Origin: Chryseobacterium tagetis
GTDB lineage: Bacteria > Bacteroidota > Bacteroidia > Flavobacteriales > Weeksellaceae
Assembly (NCBI RefSeq): GCF_016735585.2
Contig: NZ_JAERSE020000004.1
Location: 310,001-374,000, forward strand
Length of the DNA stretch: 64,000 bases
Direction of reading: 5' to 3'
Position numbers and translations under genes: made by a program. How positions within the stretch are numbered: position 1 is the stretch's first letter; the number at the start of each line of letters is the position of its first letter. Positions 7,701 through 15,502 of the stretch are shown here, piece after piece. Under the pieces are notes generated by a model that saw only the letters and a list, made by a program, of their open reading frames with translations, was not told where the DNA came from and did no database searches.

Positions 7701-9492
7701 TGAAGTAATTCATATTTAAATAACTCACATTGGCATCTACATTGGCAAAAATTCTTGAAGTGCTGAAATCTATTAAGCCTTTTATGGTTGCTTTAGCCTG
7801 TTCATCATTAACCGTAATTAAACCATTGTATTTTTTGTGATCTAATAATCCGTCCAAATACAGATTATTGATTTCTTTATTCATAATCTCAACACTTGAA
7901 ATCTGAGATTTTGTACTCAGCTTCATCGTATTGACATCAAAACTCTGCCCGTTAAGATTAAATTTTCCGGAGATCAATCCAACAGATTTGTTTTTTGTGA
8001 TCACAGAAGTATTCAGATCCTTTATCTCTGCATATCCTACATATTTTGGCAGTGCAGAACTGTAATCCGTTAAAGAAAAGTTTGTGATTTTTGCCTGTCC
8101 TATGCTAGTCATCAGGTTTCCTGACGATATATACACCTGCTTAGGAGTCACTTTAGCAGTTCCGTTGTATTTCAGCCTTCCGAAATCATCTGCAAAATTT
8201 TTCATCTTTTTAGAGATGAAGGTCGGCATCATTTTTTTTAGTTCGATATAAGTAAAATCGGTAGAAAGATCGTTCGTTTCGATCTGGAAATTCCCTTTCA
8301 GTAAATTGTGGGCCTGTAATTTTTTGGTAGCAATATTCACCTGCGGATTTCTGATCAGGAAGTTCTTTAAGGTAAACTGGTTTAAAGGTCCTTCCATGTC
8401 TCCCGAAAGATTGAATGGAATAAAATTATCCCAGTTCGTCACAAAATAACTGATATCATATCCGCTAAGCTGACTTCCCTGATTGATATTCATTTCCCAC
8501 TTTACTTTGTTAGTAAAATCAGCCCATGAACCTTGGTGAAGGTTAAACTTAATATTCCCTTGCAATAATGAATGATCCGTATTTAAAGTCAGATCTTTCA
8601 GCAACAGAAAATCTTCTGTCATCGAAAATTCTGTAGAGAAGGTTTCCACAAAATGAGATTTCCCCCATCTTTTGGTGGTAAATGTGAAATTGTTGATCTG
8701 TGCAGAAATATTCGCTCCGTTTACTCTTACTTTTGGGGCTTTCAGATTCACTCCTGTAGCAGTAAGCCATTTCCCTGCTTCTCCCGGTGAATTCTGATTA
8801 ATAATAGAAATTTTAGAATCTAAAATCTCCAATCGGGAATTAAGCTGAAACGGTGGTTTGCTAGGATCTCTTTTTTTCCCGCTGTCGAATAATTTTGTAA
8901 ATCGTATGAAATTGGAAATGCTGTCTCCTTTATAAGTAATTACCTTTACATCGGCATTTTTAAGAATAAGGCCGTTGAAACTTAAAGAATTATGTTTACC
9001 AATGTTCGTCGCTAATGAAAACCAGTCGGAATTGGCAATAAATTCTTTTGCCTTTATGAATTCAAAACCTTTATAATCTTTTACTTTTAACCCTTTAATC
9101 GTTACATCTCCAAAAAAATCTACCTCAACACTTTCAGTAGACATATCTGCTTTGAAGTCTCTGTTTACGATCTGCAAAGCCTGATCTGCTGCCCATCTCT
9201 TGGTAACCGGAAGATTAATGACTACAACAGCAAGAACAACTACCCCAAGAACAAACCAGAAAAGAACCAGTAAAAGTCTGGCCCACCAGGAATAGCTTGT
9301 CACATCTTTTGCAGCCTGCTTTCCTATTTCCTGAGCAGCATCTAAAGGGTGCTTTATAGCGTCTGAGGCAAATTCAGAAGCTTCCTTTACGGTTTCCTGA
9401 ACATTTTCCACAGTTTTCTGTACCTGATTTCCTAAGTTTTCAGCTACTGATTTTTTGTTCTCATTGTCGTTATTATTCTCTAACTTTGCCAT
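4705..9492 (-). CDS. tamB: Translocation and assembly module protein TamB (DUF490), giant form
   Basis: A 1595-residue AsmA/TamB-type protein thought to span the periplasm as a beta-groove and carry lipids or assist outer-membrane protein assembly. After a charged N-terminal stretch (about 1-65) there is one membrane anchor at about 71-94, then more than 1,400 residues of repetitive beta-strand sequence. The C-terminal DUF490-type part contains the typical DNGTFISKAI and GSSIRWDGDAMKPTLDI segments and ends in a Lys-rich tail. E. coli TamB is about 1,260 residues, so this is long. The frame opens further upstream to 9594, but the start MAKLENN at 9492 is preferred because an extension would run deep into tsaD. 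It diverges from tsaD with 4 nt between start codons. I see no promoter box for tamB in the tsaD 5' coding region. Confidence 0.9.
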   Translation of the reverse strand: MAKLENNNDNENKKSVAENLGNQVQKTVENVQETVKEASEFASDAIKHPLDAAQEIGKQAAKDVTSYSWWARLLLVLFWFVLGVVVLAVVVINLPVTKRWAADQALQIVNRDFKADMSTESVEVDFFGDVTIKGLKVKDYKGFEFIKAKEFIANSDWFSLATNIGKHNSLSFNGLILKNADVKVITYKGDSISNFIRFTKLFDSGKKRDPSKPPFQLNSRLEILDSKISIINQNSPGEAGKWLTATGVNLKAPKVRVNGANISAQINNFTFTTKRWGKSHFVETFSTEFSMTEDFLLLKDLTLNTDHSLLQGNIKFNLHQGSWADFTNKVKWEMNINQGSQLSGYDISYFVTNWDNFIPFNLSGDMEGPLNQFTLKNFLIRNPQVNIATKKLQAHNLLKGNFQIETNDLSTDFTYIELKKMMPTFISKKMKNFADDFGRLKYNGTAKVTPKQVYISSGNLMTSIGQAKITNFSLTDYSSALPKYVGYAEIKDLNTSVITKNKSVGLISGKFNLNGQSFDVNTMKLSTKSQISSVEIMNKEINNLYLDGLLDHKKYNGLITVNDEQAKATIKGLIDFSTSRIFANVDANVSYLNMNYFTDKPGNQIVSGQVVGKMAMSTLNDLNLDVEANNIDFATATERYKIPNAKLKTFIENGGRVIDVDAPGAVNGKISGKYNLADLVGMVENGLGKILVGPPPRKLYRGQNFAMNFDVEQGLISYFMPDLKLPQGAKVDGEYDGNSNNLILNLDAASLKYVMTKIEEITEADKALAASNPSYKINDRGDIKKDSAMVDSIMVRINTANLDQQLYAKINKIEYNKNILRDITLTGKNENNSLLRISTNFKHGSPEDDVENKLKSYAINFNQSTNEAGDFVFKFEPTEIAFNDVNWKIDTDPNLDHSIVYRKKTADFEIRNLRIYSDNSSLQINESTFKSAKDFYVDAEVKDFSIEKLLEMQSGGNPMGIKGLANGSVKIRMDKSTLQPLIDMTIDDIVMNGNDMGDITISATNGFSLNVYDVDIKVASAGVLGNNNLHVTGTVNNNTSSPVIDLTAEMRDFDLAFTQQFVQSIFGNMRGKATGDLKISGKLSDLDYSGDIALKGFGLKLLFTGVDYSFDDTVIPLSKGLAILNNIEVHDGRTSSQGTVSGYIRFETLSSMQVALFFNANNLLVLNSTQKDNDLFWGRVYGQGEATISGPVSSLDIETSPRTPFKALNGSTFTFNSASTTNVEEFKMLRFLKENKVGEIVLEDKKKSGANMNVDLSLDIDKGTTVNVLVGDDVGNISVKGIANNLKFQMSRQGNISMSGAYMVDNGTFISKAILNKTFQIEKGSSIRWDGDAMKPTLDITANYMRMVSNTGEYLSMSGLQPIKILLQAKITETLTNPEVELGLTALDVTSQVKEALNSKLSQDGEKVLQFGSVLLLNSFNMTTGGVGVDFAGVAESSGYNMILKQLGSALNTVSNEFQIDLNYVKGDQNSNTGDRANAGVSFELSPRVNVKTGLGIPLSKTENTDTNNFLSGEGSIEYDISKKNDGTLILRGYSKPYAIGTGTGLNANGSANQSYGVGVVWSKSFNSLFKKKKNKKQQKVESEIKTDSVKSEVK
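9455..9488 (+). promoter_or_regulatory. tsaD promoter embedded in tamB codons
   Basis: TTG at 9455-9457, a 23-nt spacer and TAACTTTG at 9481-9488 match the Bacteroidota promoter pattern. The -7 box lies inside tamB codons 2-4 on the other strand and predicts a transcript start only 1-3 nt before the tsaD ATG, that is, a nearly leaderless mRNA. Confidence 0.6.
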
Positions 9493-9496
9493 TATT

Positions 9497-10513
9497 ATGA
9501 GCGACTCTATAATTTTAGGTATCGAATCGTCTTGTGACGATACTTCAGCAGCTATTATCAAAGGAAATGCTATTCTTTCTAACATTGCCGCCAATCAGGC
9601 AATTCACAAAGAATACGGTGGTGTGGTTCCTGAACTGGCTTCAAGAGCACACCAGCAAAACATCATTCCTGTTGTTGAAAAATCTTTACTCAAAGCAAAT
9701 ATACAACAAAATGCAATCTCTGCCATAGGCTTTACACGTGGTCCCGGACTTTTGGGTTCACTTCTTGTGGGTACATCTTTTGCCAAGTCATTGGCGATGA
9801 GTTTAGATGTTCCGTTAATTGAGGTAAACCACCTTCAGGCACATATTTTAGCACATTTCATTGAGGATGCAAATCCTATGCCGCCCAAATTTCCGTTTTT
9901 GTGTCTTACCGTAAGCGGAGGTCATACGATGATCGTTTTGGTAAAAGACTATTTTGATATGGAAATTATCGGGAAAACCATTGATGATGCTGCAGGTGAA
10001 GCTTTTGATAAAATCGGGAAAATATTTGATCTTGATTATCCGGCAGGTCCTATTATCGACCGATTGGCAAAAGAAGGAAATCCGGATGCTTTTAAGTTTA
10101 ATAAACCTAGGTTAGAAAATTACGATTATTCTTTCAGCGGAATTAAAACTTCGGTATTGTATTTCATCCAGAAAGAGGTAAAAAAAGATCCTGATTTTAT
10201 TAAAAATAATCTTAATGATCTTTGTGCTTCTGTTCAGAAATCTATTATTGAGATTTTAATGAACAAACTGGAAAAAGCGGCACTAGACTTAAATATAAAA
10301 GAAGTGGCGATTGCCGGCGGAGTTTCTGCCAATTCAGCGTTAAGAAAAGCAATGCAGGACAATCATGAAAAACTAGACTGGAATATTTATATCCCGAAAT
10401 TTGAATATACAACAGATAACGCTGCAATGATTGCCATGGTAGCTCAGCTGAAATTTGAAAGAGGTGAATTTACTGATCTGAGAACAACAGCTACCGCAAA
10501 ATACGATTTATAA
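9497..10513 (+). CDS. tsaD: tRNA N6-adenosine threonylcarbamoyltransferase TsaD
   Basis: TsaD transfers the threonylcarbamoyl group to A37 of ANN-decoding tRNAs, making t6A, in complex with TsaB and TsaE. The 338-residue length is standard. Visible landmarks are the ASKHA opening LGIESSCDDTSAA (residues 7-19), the metal-binding His pair in HLQAH (His112 and His116), TVSGGHT near 137 and AIAGGVSANSALR near 275. An in-frame ATG at 9455 would add 14 residues but lies in tamB and upstream of the promoter box, so MSDSI at 9497 is the start. The stop codon overlaps the next ATG by one base. mtaB, which acts on t6A, is in the same window (44216-45562). Confidence 0.96.
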   Translation: MSDSIILGIESSCDDTSAAIIKGNAILSNIAANQAIHKEYGGVVPELASRAHQQNIIPVVEKSLLKANIQQNAISAIGFTRGPGLLGSLLVGTSFAKSLAMSLDVPLIEVNHLQAHILAHFIEDANPMPPKFPFLCLTVSGGHTMIVLVKDYFDMEIIGKTIDDAAGEAFDKIGKIFDLDYPAGPIIDRLAKEGNPDAFKFNKPRLENYDYSFSGIKTSVLYFIQKEVKKDPDFIKNNLNDLCASVQKSIIEILMNKLEKAALDLNIKEVAIAGGVSANSALRKAMQDNHEKLDWNIYIPKFEYTTDNAAMIAMVAQLKFERGEFTDLRTTATAKYDL

Positions 10514-10923
10514 TGAAAATATTATTAGAAGAAAAAGTACTGGGAACGCAATCTAAAAAGAACTCAAAATATTATTGGGTTTTGGAAACCGTTACCGGAA
10601 AAAATGAAGCCGTTGCCCAAACTGAAGATGAGGATTATTTAATGGTGAGTTCAGAAACCGGATATATTCAAAATATAAAGGAAGAGGTTTTAGAAAAAAT
10701 AAATTCAGAAAATGTTTTCAGCTTTGCGTATGAACCCAAAGAAGGAGATTATTTATCCATCAAAAATAATTTAAGAAAAAACGAATATCTGAATATGATT
10801 TTCATGAATAATAGTTGGGTTGAGGAAATTTATATGTGTTCTTACAGAGACTGTGAAGGTGATATTTATACTACAATAAAAACAGGAGTTGCATTTTTGA
10901 GCGAAAATGAGATCTTTTTTTAA
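10513..10923 (+). CDS. Conserved-looking hypothetical protein between tsaD and rsmE
   Basis: I do not recognise a domain in this 136-residue soluble protein. It is acidic, without signal peptide or membrane segment, mostly short strands and helices, with a late NNSWVEEIYMCSYRDCEGD segment holding its only two cysteines. Its ATG overlaps the tsaD stop (TAATG) and rsmE starts 20 nt later, so it is translationally coupled to tsaD and part of an RNA-modification operon. That position suggests a role linked to translation, but nothing in the sequence proves it. Confidence 0.8.
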   Translation: MKILLEEKVLGTQSKKNSKYYWVLETVTGKNEAVAQTEDEDYLMVSSETGYIQNIKEEVLEKINSENVFSFAYEPKEGDYLSIKNNLRKNEYLNMIFMNNSWVEEIYMCSYRDCEGDIYTTIKTGVAFLSENEIFF

Positions 10924-10943
10924 AAAATAATACCCTTTTTTCT

Positions 10944-11639
10944 ATGAAACTTTTTTTTGGAGAGATAAATAACGGAAAAGCAATCATCAATGATGAAGAA
11001 CAGCAGCATATTGTAAAGGTTCTTCGTATGAAAAACGGTGAAGAAATCCATGTAACGGACGGAAACGGAAATCTTGCTTCGGGAAAACTCGTTATTGAAG
11101 GAAAAAAAGCAAATATTGAAGTAGCTGAAATTAAAGAAGATTTTCCTGATTTCAGTCCAAAGCTTCATATCGCGATTGCTCCGACCAAAAACATCGACCG
11201 TATTGAGTTTTTTGTAGAAAAAGCTGTAGAAATGGGAGTTTCTGAAATTACAATCCTGCAAACTGAAAAAACGGAGCGTAAAAACATCAATATTGATAAG
11301 CTGAAAAAACAGGCGATTGCAGCATCCAAACAAAGTTTACGATTCCATTTTCCTGTGATTAATGATACTGTGAAAATCTCTGATTTCCTGAAAAAGATCA
11401 ATCCGGAAAATACATTTGTAGCGCATTGTCATGAAAATCTGGATAGAGTTCACCTTAACGAAATTCCATCTCTGGAAAATATTACTTTTTTAATTGGTCC
11501 GGAAGGAGACTTTTCTGAGAAAGAAATTTCATTTTTAGCAGAAAACAATATCAAAGCGGTCTCACTGGGAAACCAAAGATTAAGAACGGAAACCGCAGGA
11601 ATTTTTGTAGCCGCATGGAATTATAACAAAATGATCTAG
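10944..11639 (+). CDS. rsmE: 16S rRNA (uracil(1498)-N(3))-methyltransferase RsmE
   Basis: A 231-residue SPOUT-family methyltransferase that methylates N3 of U1498 in helix 44 of 16S rRNA. An N-terminal PUA-like domain (residues 1-65, with HIVKVLRMKNGEEIHVTDG) is followed by the knotted catalytic domain. The family motifs EKAVEMGVSEI (92-102), LIGPEGDFS (183-191) and LGNQRLRTETA (208-218) form the S-adenosylmethionine pocket. It ends a tsaD operon. Its TAG stop lies in the palindrome CTAG, which also supplies the stop of the convergent gene, leaving no space for a terminator. Confidence 0.95.
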   Translation: MKLFFGEINNGKAIINDEEQQHIVKVLRMKNGEEIHVTDGNGNLASGKLVIEGKKANIEVAEIKEDFPDFSPKLHIAIAPTKNIDRIEFFVEKAVEMGVSEITILQTEKTERKNINIDKLKKQAIAASKQSLRFHFPVINDTVKISDFLKKINPENTFVAHCHENLDRVHLNEIPSLENITFLIGPEGDFSEKEISFLAENNIKAVSLGNQRLRTETAGIFVAAWNYNKMI

Positions 11640-12172
11640 CTTTTCTCTTTAAATCTTTTGATAGGCATTGTCAATCCGACCTGAAGCGTATTAATTGGAA
11701 AATTTTCGGCTTTTAACAATCTGAAATTATATCCGACGGTAAGTTTTCCATTTCCTCCACCGAATCCTAAATAAGGCATTATTCGCGGAATGACTTTCTG
11801 AAAATTGGTCTGAAACTGCATTTCTGCTCCCATCGAAATTCCGGCACTTGAACTGACTCCAATTTTAGGGGCCATAAAAAAACCATATCTGTTGTTAATG
11901 ATAAAATCACTTCCCGCGTAATAAACTTTTGTTGCGCCGTGATTTCCTCCATAATCAATTACTCTTCCGAAAACCAATTCAATGATATGCATTTGTGAAG
12001 CTCTGAAAGTCTCAGTATTATCTTTCGCATCTCCTGCATAATGATAACCGACTAATATTGCCGGAGAAATGGTTGTTTTTAATCTTCTGTGAGATAAGGT
12101 ATCAAATTTCAGCTGTGAAAAGAACAAACCACCGGATGAAATAAAAAATACCAGTAAAAATAATCTCGTCAT
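11636..12172 (-). CDS. Predicted exported protein of unknown function
   Basis: The 178-residue product begins with a signal peptide (MTRLFLLVFFISSGGLFFSQ) and continues as alternating short beta strands such as TTISPAILVGYHYAG, FIINNRYGFFMAPKIG and IMPYLGFGGGNGKLTVGYNF, the pattern of a small outer-membrane barrel. It has no lipobox cysteine. It converges on rsmE with a 4-nt overlap of the two stop codons. I cannot assign a named family. Confidence 0.75.
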   Translation of the reverse strand: MTRLFLLVFFISSGGLFFSQLKFDTLSHRRLKTTISPAILVGYHYAGDAKDNTETFRASQMHIIELVFGRVIDYGGNHGATKVYYAGSDFIINNRYGFFMAPKIGVSSSAGISMGAEMQFQTNFQKVIPRIMPYLGFGGGNGKLTVGYNFRLLKAENFPINTLQVGLTMPIKRFKEKS

Positions 12173-12248
12173 CCTATTTTTATTTCAACTATAACTTCTA
12201 AAAGTTAATTTTATTATCCTTTACATATTTTTCAAATATCTATTTCTT

Positions 12249-13115
12249 TTAATACTCTCTTTTTACTTCATTAAATATTTTAAATCTCTTCAAAAGAGGG
12301 AACAAAATGTGATAAGGAAATAAAATAACAAGAATAAAATAATTAGCACATTCAAAATCTGCCAAAACAAATTTCATCGTATACAAATGGAATACATATA
12401 GAAAAATCATAAAAAATGTCAATAATTTTCTATTAAAAGCTCCTAAAAAACATAAAAACTGTGTAAGAATACCAAGTACAGTAATGATTACCCATATATT
12501 TTCGTAAGCATACAAATTTTTCATCCAAACAGGAACAATTTCATCCGCCCTATAATAGTTATCATAAGTATTAAGCTTTGCAGCATTTTTATTAATCCAT
12601 AAAAGCTTATCAGTATGTTTTATAATATTTTTAAATGTTGCCAAAATTTTACTTGCTCCTGCCAAAGTATAGGTTACCAAAATACCTAAATAAAAATACT
12701 GAATAAGTTTATAATCTTTTCCTTCTAATTTTTCTGGCAATAGAAATATACTTAGAAAGAAACCAAGAATAATCAAATGATTATCATGATGCAGTCCATA
12801 ATTAGCAGAAATGGGGAGATTAATAACCGCCGCTAAAAGAAATATAAACACATTAAGAATATAAGACGGTTTAAAAAATGTCCATACAAAAAGTAACCCA
12901 CAGGTCATTAAAAGAATTACAAATACTAACGTACTGGGATATTCAGGAAATATAATTTTTTGGAGCCAAAAAACAGGTTCATTAAGAGAATCCGCCCTTT
13001 CTTTGAGCATTTTAAATTTTAAATATTGTGCCACCAACCAATAGAGACCAAAAATTCTTACAAGAAAATAAGAAACTTTAAAATTAAAGATAGTAAGCTG
13101 AGGATAGGTCATCAT
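12249..13115 (-). CDS. HTTM-like multi-pass membrane protein
   Basis: A 288-residue integral membrane protein with about seven hydrophobic segments. The architecture and the conserved-looking SANYGLHHDNHLIILGFFLS segment near residue 105 recall the HTTM/vitamin K-dependent gamma-carboxylase-like family, but the match is by eye and moderate. Its start overlaps the stop of the 144-residue gene upstream by 4 nt, and that gene overlaps trmH by one base, so all three form one operon. Two adjacent ATG codons (13115 and 13112) are possible starts. Confidence 0.65.
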   Translation of the reverse strand: MMTYPQLTIFNFKVSYFLVRIFGLYWLVAQYLKFKMLKERADSLNEPVFWLQKIIFPEYPSTLVFVILLMTCGLLFVWTFFKPSYILNVFIFLLAAVINLPISANYGLHHDNHLIILGFFLSIFLLPEKLEGKDYKLIQYFYLGILVTYTLAGASKILATFKNIIKHTDKLLWINKNAAKLNTYDNYYRADEIVPVWMKNLYAYENIWVIITVLGILTQFLCFLGAFNRKLLTFFMIFLYVFHLYTMKFVLADFECANYFILVILFPYHILFPLLKRFKIFNEVKREY

Positions 13116-13546
13116 AATTCAATAATAAATTTCTTAGCAATTTTCATGGCTTTTGTCTCAATCAGACGAGGATTGTAGCTCTCTTTATAGAGTAAATAAC
13201 CTTCAAAATTTGGTTCTATATCCTTAGCAAAGATCAAGAGTTTTTTGCGACTCATTTCCTTATCTATATTATTTTCTATTTGTTTCCCATAAGTATCCGT
13301 AATCAAAGCTTTATCATTGGCATCATAGTATGGAGAAGGTGTTATATAATTTATTTTTATAGTATCCATACCTTTAAGACCATACAAAATATATCTTTCT
13401 TCATGTAAAGATCCTCCACTAGGAACTGCAAATAACTTCCAGCTGGCAAAAGGATAAAGCTCCTTATAGCCTTTTTCAATGATAAAAAGACTCGTTAAAG
13501 ACATACCAAAAGAAAAAAAGAATAAGTATTTTGTGTATTTTTTCAT
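13112..13546 (-). CDS. Membrane-anchored small protein, partner of the HTTM-like gene
   Basis: This 144-residue protein has one N-terminal hydrophobic segment (about residues 7-24) and an otherwise soluble, probably periplasmic part with KELYPFASWKLFAVPSGG. I recognise no family. The overlaps on both sides (one base with trmH, 4 nt with the HTTM-like gene) imply coupled translation and suggest that it and the downstream membrane protein act together. Neither has an evident link to tRNA methylation apart from the shared operon. Confidence 0.7.
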   Translation of the reverse strand: MKKYTKYLFFFSFGMSLTSLFIIEKGYKELYPFASWKLFAVPSGGSLHEERYILYGLKGMDTIKINYITPSPYYDANDKALITDTYGKQIENNIDKEMSRKKLLIFAKDIEPNFEGYLLYKESYNPRLIETKAMKIAKKFIIEL

Positions 13547-14217
13547 TACATCTTAATATTATTTTCTCTCAAATATTTTTCAAATATCTGATCTCCGCTT
13601 CGCATCGAATTCACCGCCCAACGGATTTTCACTCTTAATAATTTTTCTTCATTAAGTTTATAATCTATTCCGGACTTTATCAGCTTTTGCTTTAATTCAT
13701 ACAAACAGATCGAAGCCGCCACAGAAACATTAAAACTTCTCGTAAAACCATACATCGGAATCGCCAAAGTCTCATCTGCAAAGTCTAAAATTTCTTGGGA
13801 AACGCCTTCCATTTCAGTTCCGAAAATTAGAGCCATCGGTTCTGTGATTTCATACTCAGGCAAAAATCTAGCATTATTTTCTAACGATACCGCAACCATT
13901 TTATAGCCTCTGTCTTTGATCTTCTGGAAAGATTCCATATTTCGGGGAAGTTTTTCGACTTCAACCCAGGTATCTGCTCCTTTCGTCACTCGCAGATTAG
14001 GCTCAAAATTATGTTCTTCCTGCAAAGCAACTACTTTATGAAAAGCACAGGCTTCTGTAGACCGAACCACTGCTGCTGCATTTCTGAACTGATAGACGTC
14101 TTCCAAAACCGGCAGCACAAAATCTGAACTTTCAGGCGCAAAATGTTCAATTTTCCTTATTCTTTCTTCCGTTAAAAACTCTTTGAGGTACTCGTATGTT
14201 TTTACTAAATCTTCCAT
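13546..14217 (-). CDS. trmH: tRNA (guanosine(18)-2'-O)-methyltransferase TrmH
   Basis: SpoU/SPOUT-family enzyme that 2'-O-methylates G18 in the D-loop of tRNA. The three SpoU motifs are visible in the 223 residues: NAAAVVRS (46-53), LIFGTEMEGVS (130-140) and IPMYGFTRSFNVSVAASI (153-170). The C-terminal VKIRWAVNSMRSGDQIFEKY is typical of TrmH rather than the 23S rRNA enzyme RlmB, which has an extra N-terminal domain. It heads an operon with two membrane proteins and diverges from asparaginase. Confidence 0.9.
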   Translation of the reverse strand: MEDLVKTYEYLKEFLTEERIRKIEHFAPESSDFVLPVLEDVYQFRNAAAVVRSTEACAFHKVVALQEEHNFEPNLRVTKGADTWVEVEKLPRNMESFQKIKDRGYKMVAVSLENNARFLPEYEITEPMALIFGTEMEGVSQEILDFADETLAIPMYGFTRSFNVSVAASICLYELKQKLIKSGIDYKLNEEKLLRVKIRWAVNSMRSGDQIFEKYLRENNIKM

Positions 14218-14244
14218 GCATTTTCAAATCTTTGCAAATTAACG

Positions 14245-14252
14245 TAATTTTG
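14245..14252 (+). promoter_or_regulatory. -7 box of the asparaginase promoter
   Basis: TAATTTTG matches TAnnTTTG 43 nt upstream of the asparaginase ATG. No upstream TTG lies at the right distance. Confidence 0.4.
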
Positions 14253-14295
14253 AGGAATGAACCCGACAAAGGTCTAAATTCTTAATAAAAGTTAC

Positions 14296-15312
14296 ATGAA
14301 ACGAAAAGTCCTGCTAATATATACCGGTGGAACCATCGGGATGGAAAAAGACTATGAAACAGGAAGTCTGCGTGCTTTCGACTTCGGAAATATTTTTGAA
14401 AAAATGCCGGAAATGAAGCTCATGGAATGCGAAGTTTCTCTTCACCCTTTCACAGAGCCTCTGGATTCATCAGATATGGGACCAAAGGAATGGAGAATGA
14501 TTGCCAATTATATCCGTGAAAATTATGAAGAATATGATGGCTTTCTGGTTCTTCACGGAACCGACACGATGTCTTATACTGCTTCCGCATTAAGTTTCAT
14601 GCTGAAAGGATTACGAAAACCCGTTATTTTCACAGGTTCACAGCTTCCTATCGGTGATCTGAGAACGGATGCCAAAGAAAATCTTCTGACCAGTTTATAT
14701 TATGCCAGTTTATATGAAAATAATGAAGCGGTCATTCAGGAAGTTGCCATTTATTTTGAATATAAATTGCTGAGAGGAAACAGAACCTTAAAATATTCGG
14801 CTGAGTTTTTTGATGCCTATTCAAGTCCGAATTATCCTATTTTAGGACAATCCGGAGTTCACTTAAATATTATTAAAGACAATCTTTACCGTTGCGATCC
14901 GAGCGTAGAATTTCATGTAGATGAACATATTTCTGAAGATATTTTATTCTGGAGAATTTTTCCGGGAATGCATTTAAGCCATTTCAAAGAAATCCCCAGA
15001 ATGAAAGTATTGATTCTTCAGGTTTTTGGATCCGGAACTATTTTCAGCAATGAAAAAACCCAGGAAACACTACAGGAAATCCGAAACAACGGAACAGAAA
15101 TCGTAGTGGTAAGCCAATGTATTTCAGGAGGTATTTCGTTTGGAAAATACGAAAACAGCAATGTATTTTCAAGAATAGGAGCCATCAGCGGAAAAGATAT
15201 GACCGCAGAATGTGCTATTACAAAAGCCATGCATTTAATTGGCAATCCCGTCTACAAAGGAAGCTTTGCTGAAAATTTCACCAAAAGTCTTTGTGGAGAA
15301 ATTTCTGAGTAA
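14296..15312 (+). CDS. ansA: Type I (cytoplasmic) L-asparaginase
   Basis: Hydrolyses asparagine to aspartate and ammonia. The 338-residue chain lacks a signal peptide, which fits the low-affinity cytoplasmic type I enzyme rather than the periplasmic type II. Both catalytic threonine motifs are present: YTGGTIGM (residues 9-16, Thr13) and LHGTDTMSYTASALS (86-100, Thr89), followed by IFTGSQLPIGDLRTDA. The C-terminal allosteric domain is complete to GEISE. The gene stands alone and is followed by tRNA-Ser. Confidence 0.94.
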   Translation: MKRKVLLIYTGGTIGMEKDYETGSLRAFDFGNIFEKMPEMKLMECEVSLHPFTEPLDSSDMGPKEWRMIANYIRENYEEYDGFLVLHGTDTMSYTASALSFMLKGLRKPVIFTGSQLPIGDLRTDAKENLLTSLYYASLYENNEAVIQEVAIYFEYKLLRGNRTLKYSAEFFDAYSSPNYPILGQSGVHLNIIKDNLYRCDPSVEFHVDEHISEDILFWRIFPGMHLSHFKEIPRMKVLILQVFGSGTIFSNEKTQETLQEIRNNGTEIVVVSQCISGGISFGKYENSNVFSRIGAISGKDMTAECAITKAMHLIGNPVYKGSFAENFTKSLCGEISE

Positions 15313-15325
15313 TCGTGTGATTAAA

Positions 15326-15356
15326 TTTGCAGATTCAATAAATTACCCTATTTTTG
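15326..15356 (+). promoter_or_regulatory. tRNA-Ser promoter
   Basis: TTTG at 15326-15329, a 19-nt spacer and TATTTTTG at 15349-15356 give a near-ideal Bacteroidota promoter, with transcription expected just before the tRNA at 15368. Confidence 0.65.
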
Positions 15357-15367
15357 CAATCTGAAAA

Positions 15368-15454
15368 AGAGAGGTGTCCGAGTGGTTGAAGGAGCTACCC
15401 TGGAAAGGTAGTATACGGGTAACTGTATCGAGGGTTCGAATCCCTTCCTCTCTG
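15368..15454 (+). tRNA. tRNA-Ser (anticodon GGA)
   Basis: Acceptor arms AGAGAGG (15368-15374) and CCTCTCT (15447-15453) pair over 7 bp with discriminator G. The anticodon loop CTGGAAA (15400-15406) gives anticodon GGA, reading UCC/UCU. A variable arm follows (TATACGGGTAACTGTA), as in class II tRNAs, and the T arm carries GGTTCGAAT. CCA is not encoded. Confidence 0.95.
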
Positions 15455-15464
15455 CAAATACCAA

Positions 15465-15502
15465 AACAACCCCATTGTACATCAATGGGGTTGTTTGTTT
15501 TT
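15465..15502 (+). terminator. Terminator after tRNA-Ser
   Basis: A 13-bp perfect stem (AACAACCCCATTG and its complement) with a 5-nt loop is followed by a T-rich run. It ends the tRNA transcript. The 265 nt from here to 15767 show no gene or further structure. Confidence 0.85.

Noticed and set aside
9493-9594. Longer N-terminus for tamB
   Set aside because: The extra 34 residues are read from the tsaD 5' end in antisense and lack any feature; the ATG at 9492 fits the charged start of the protein.
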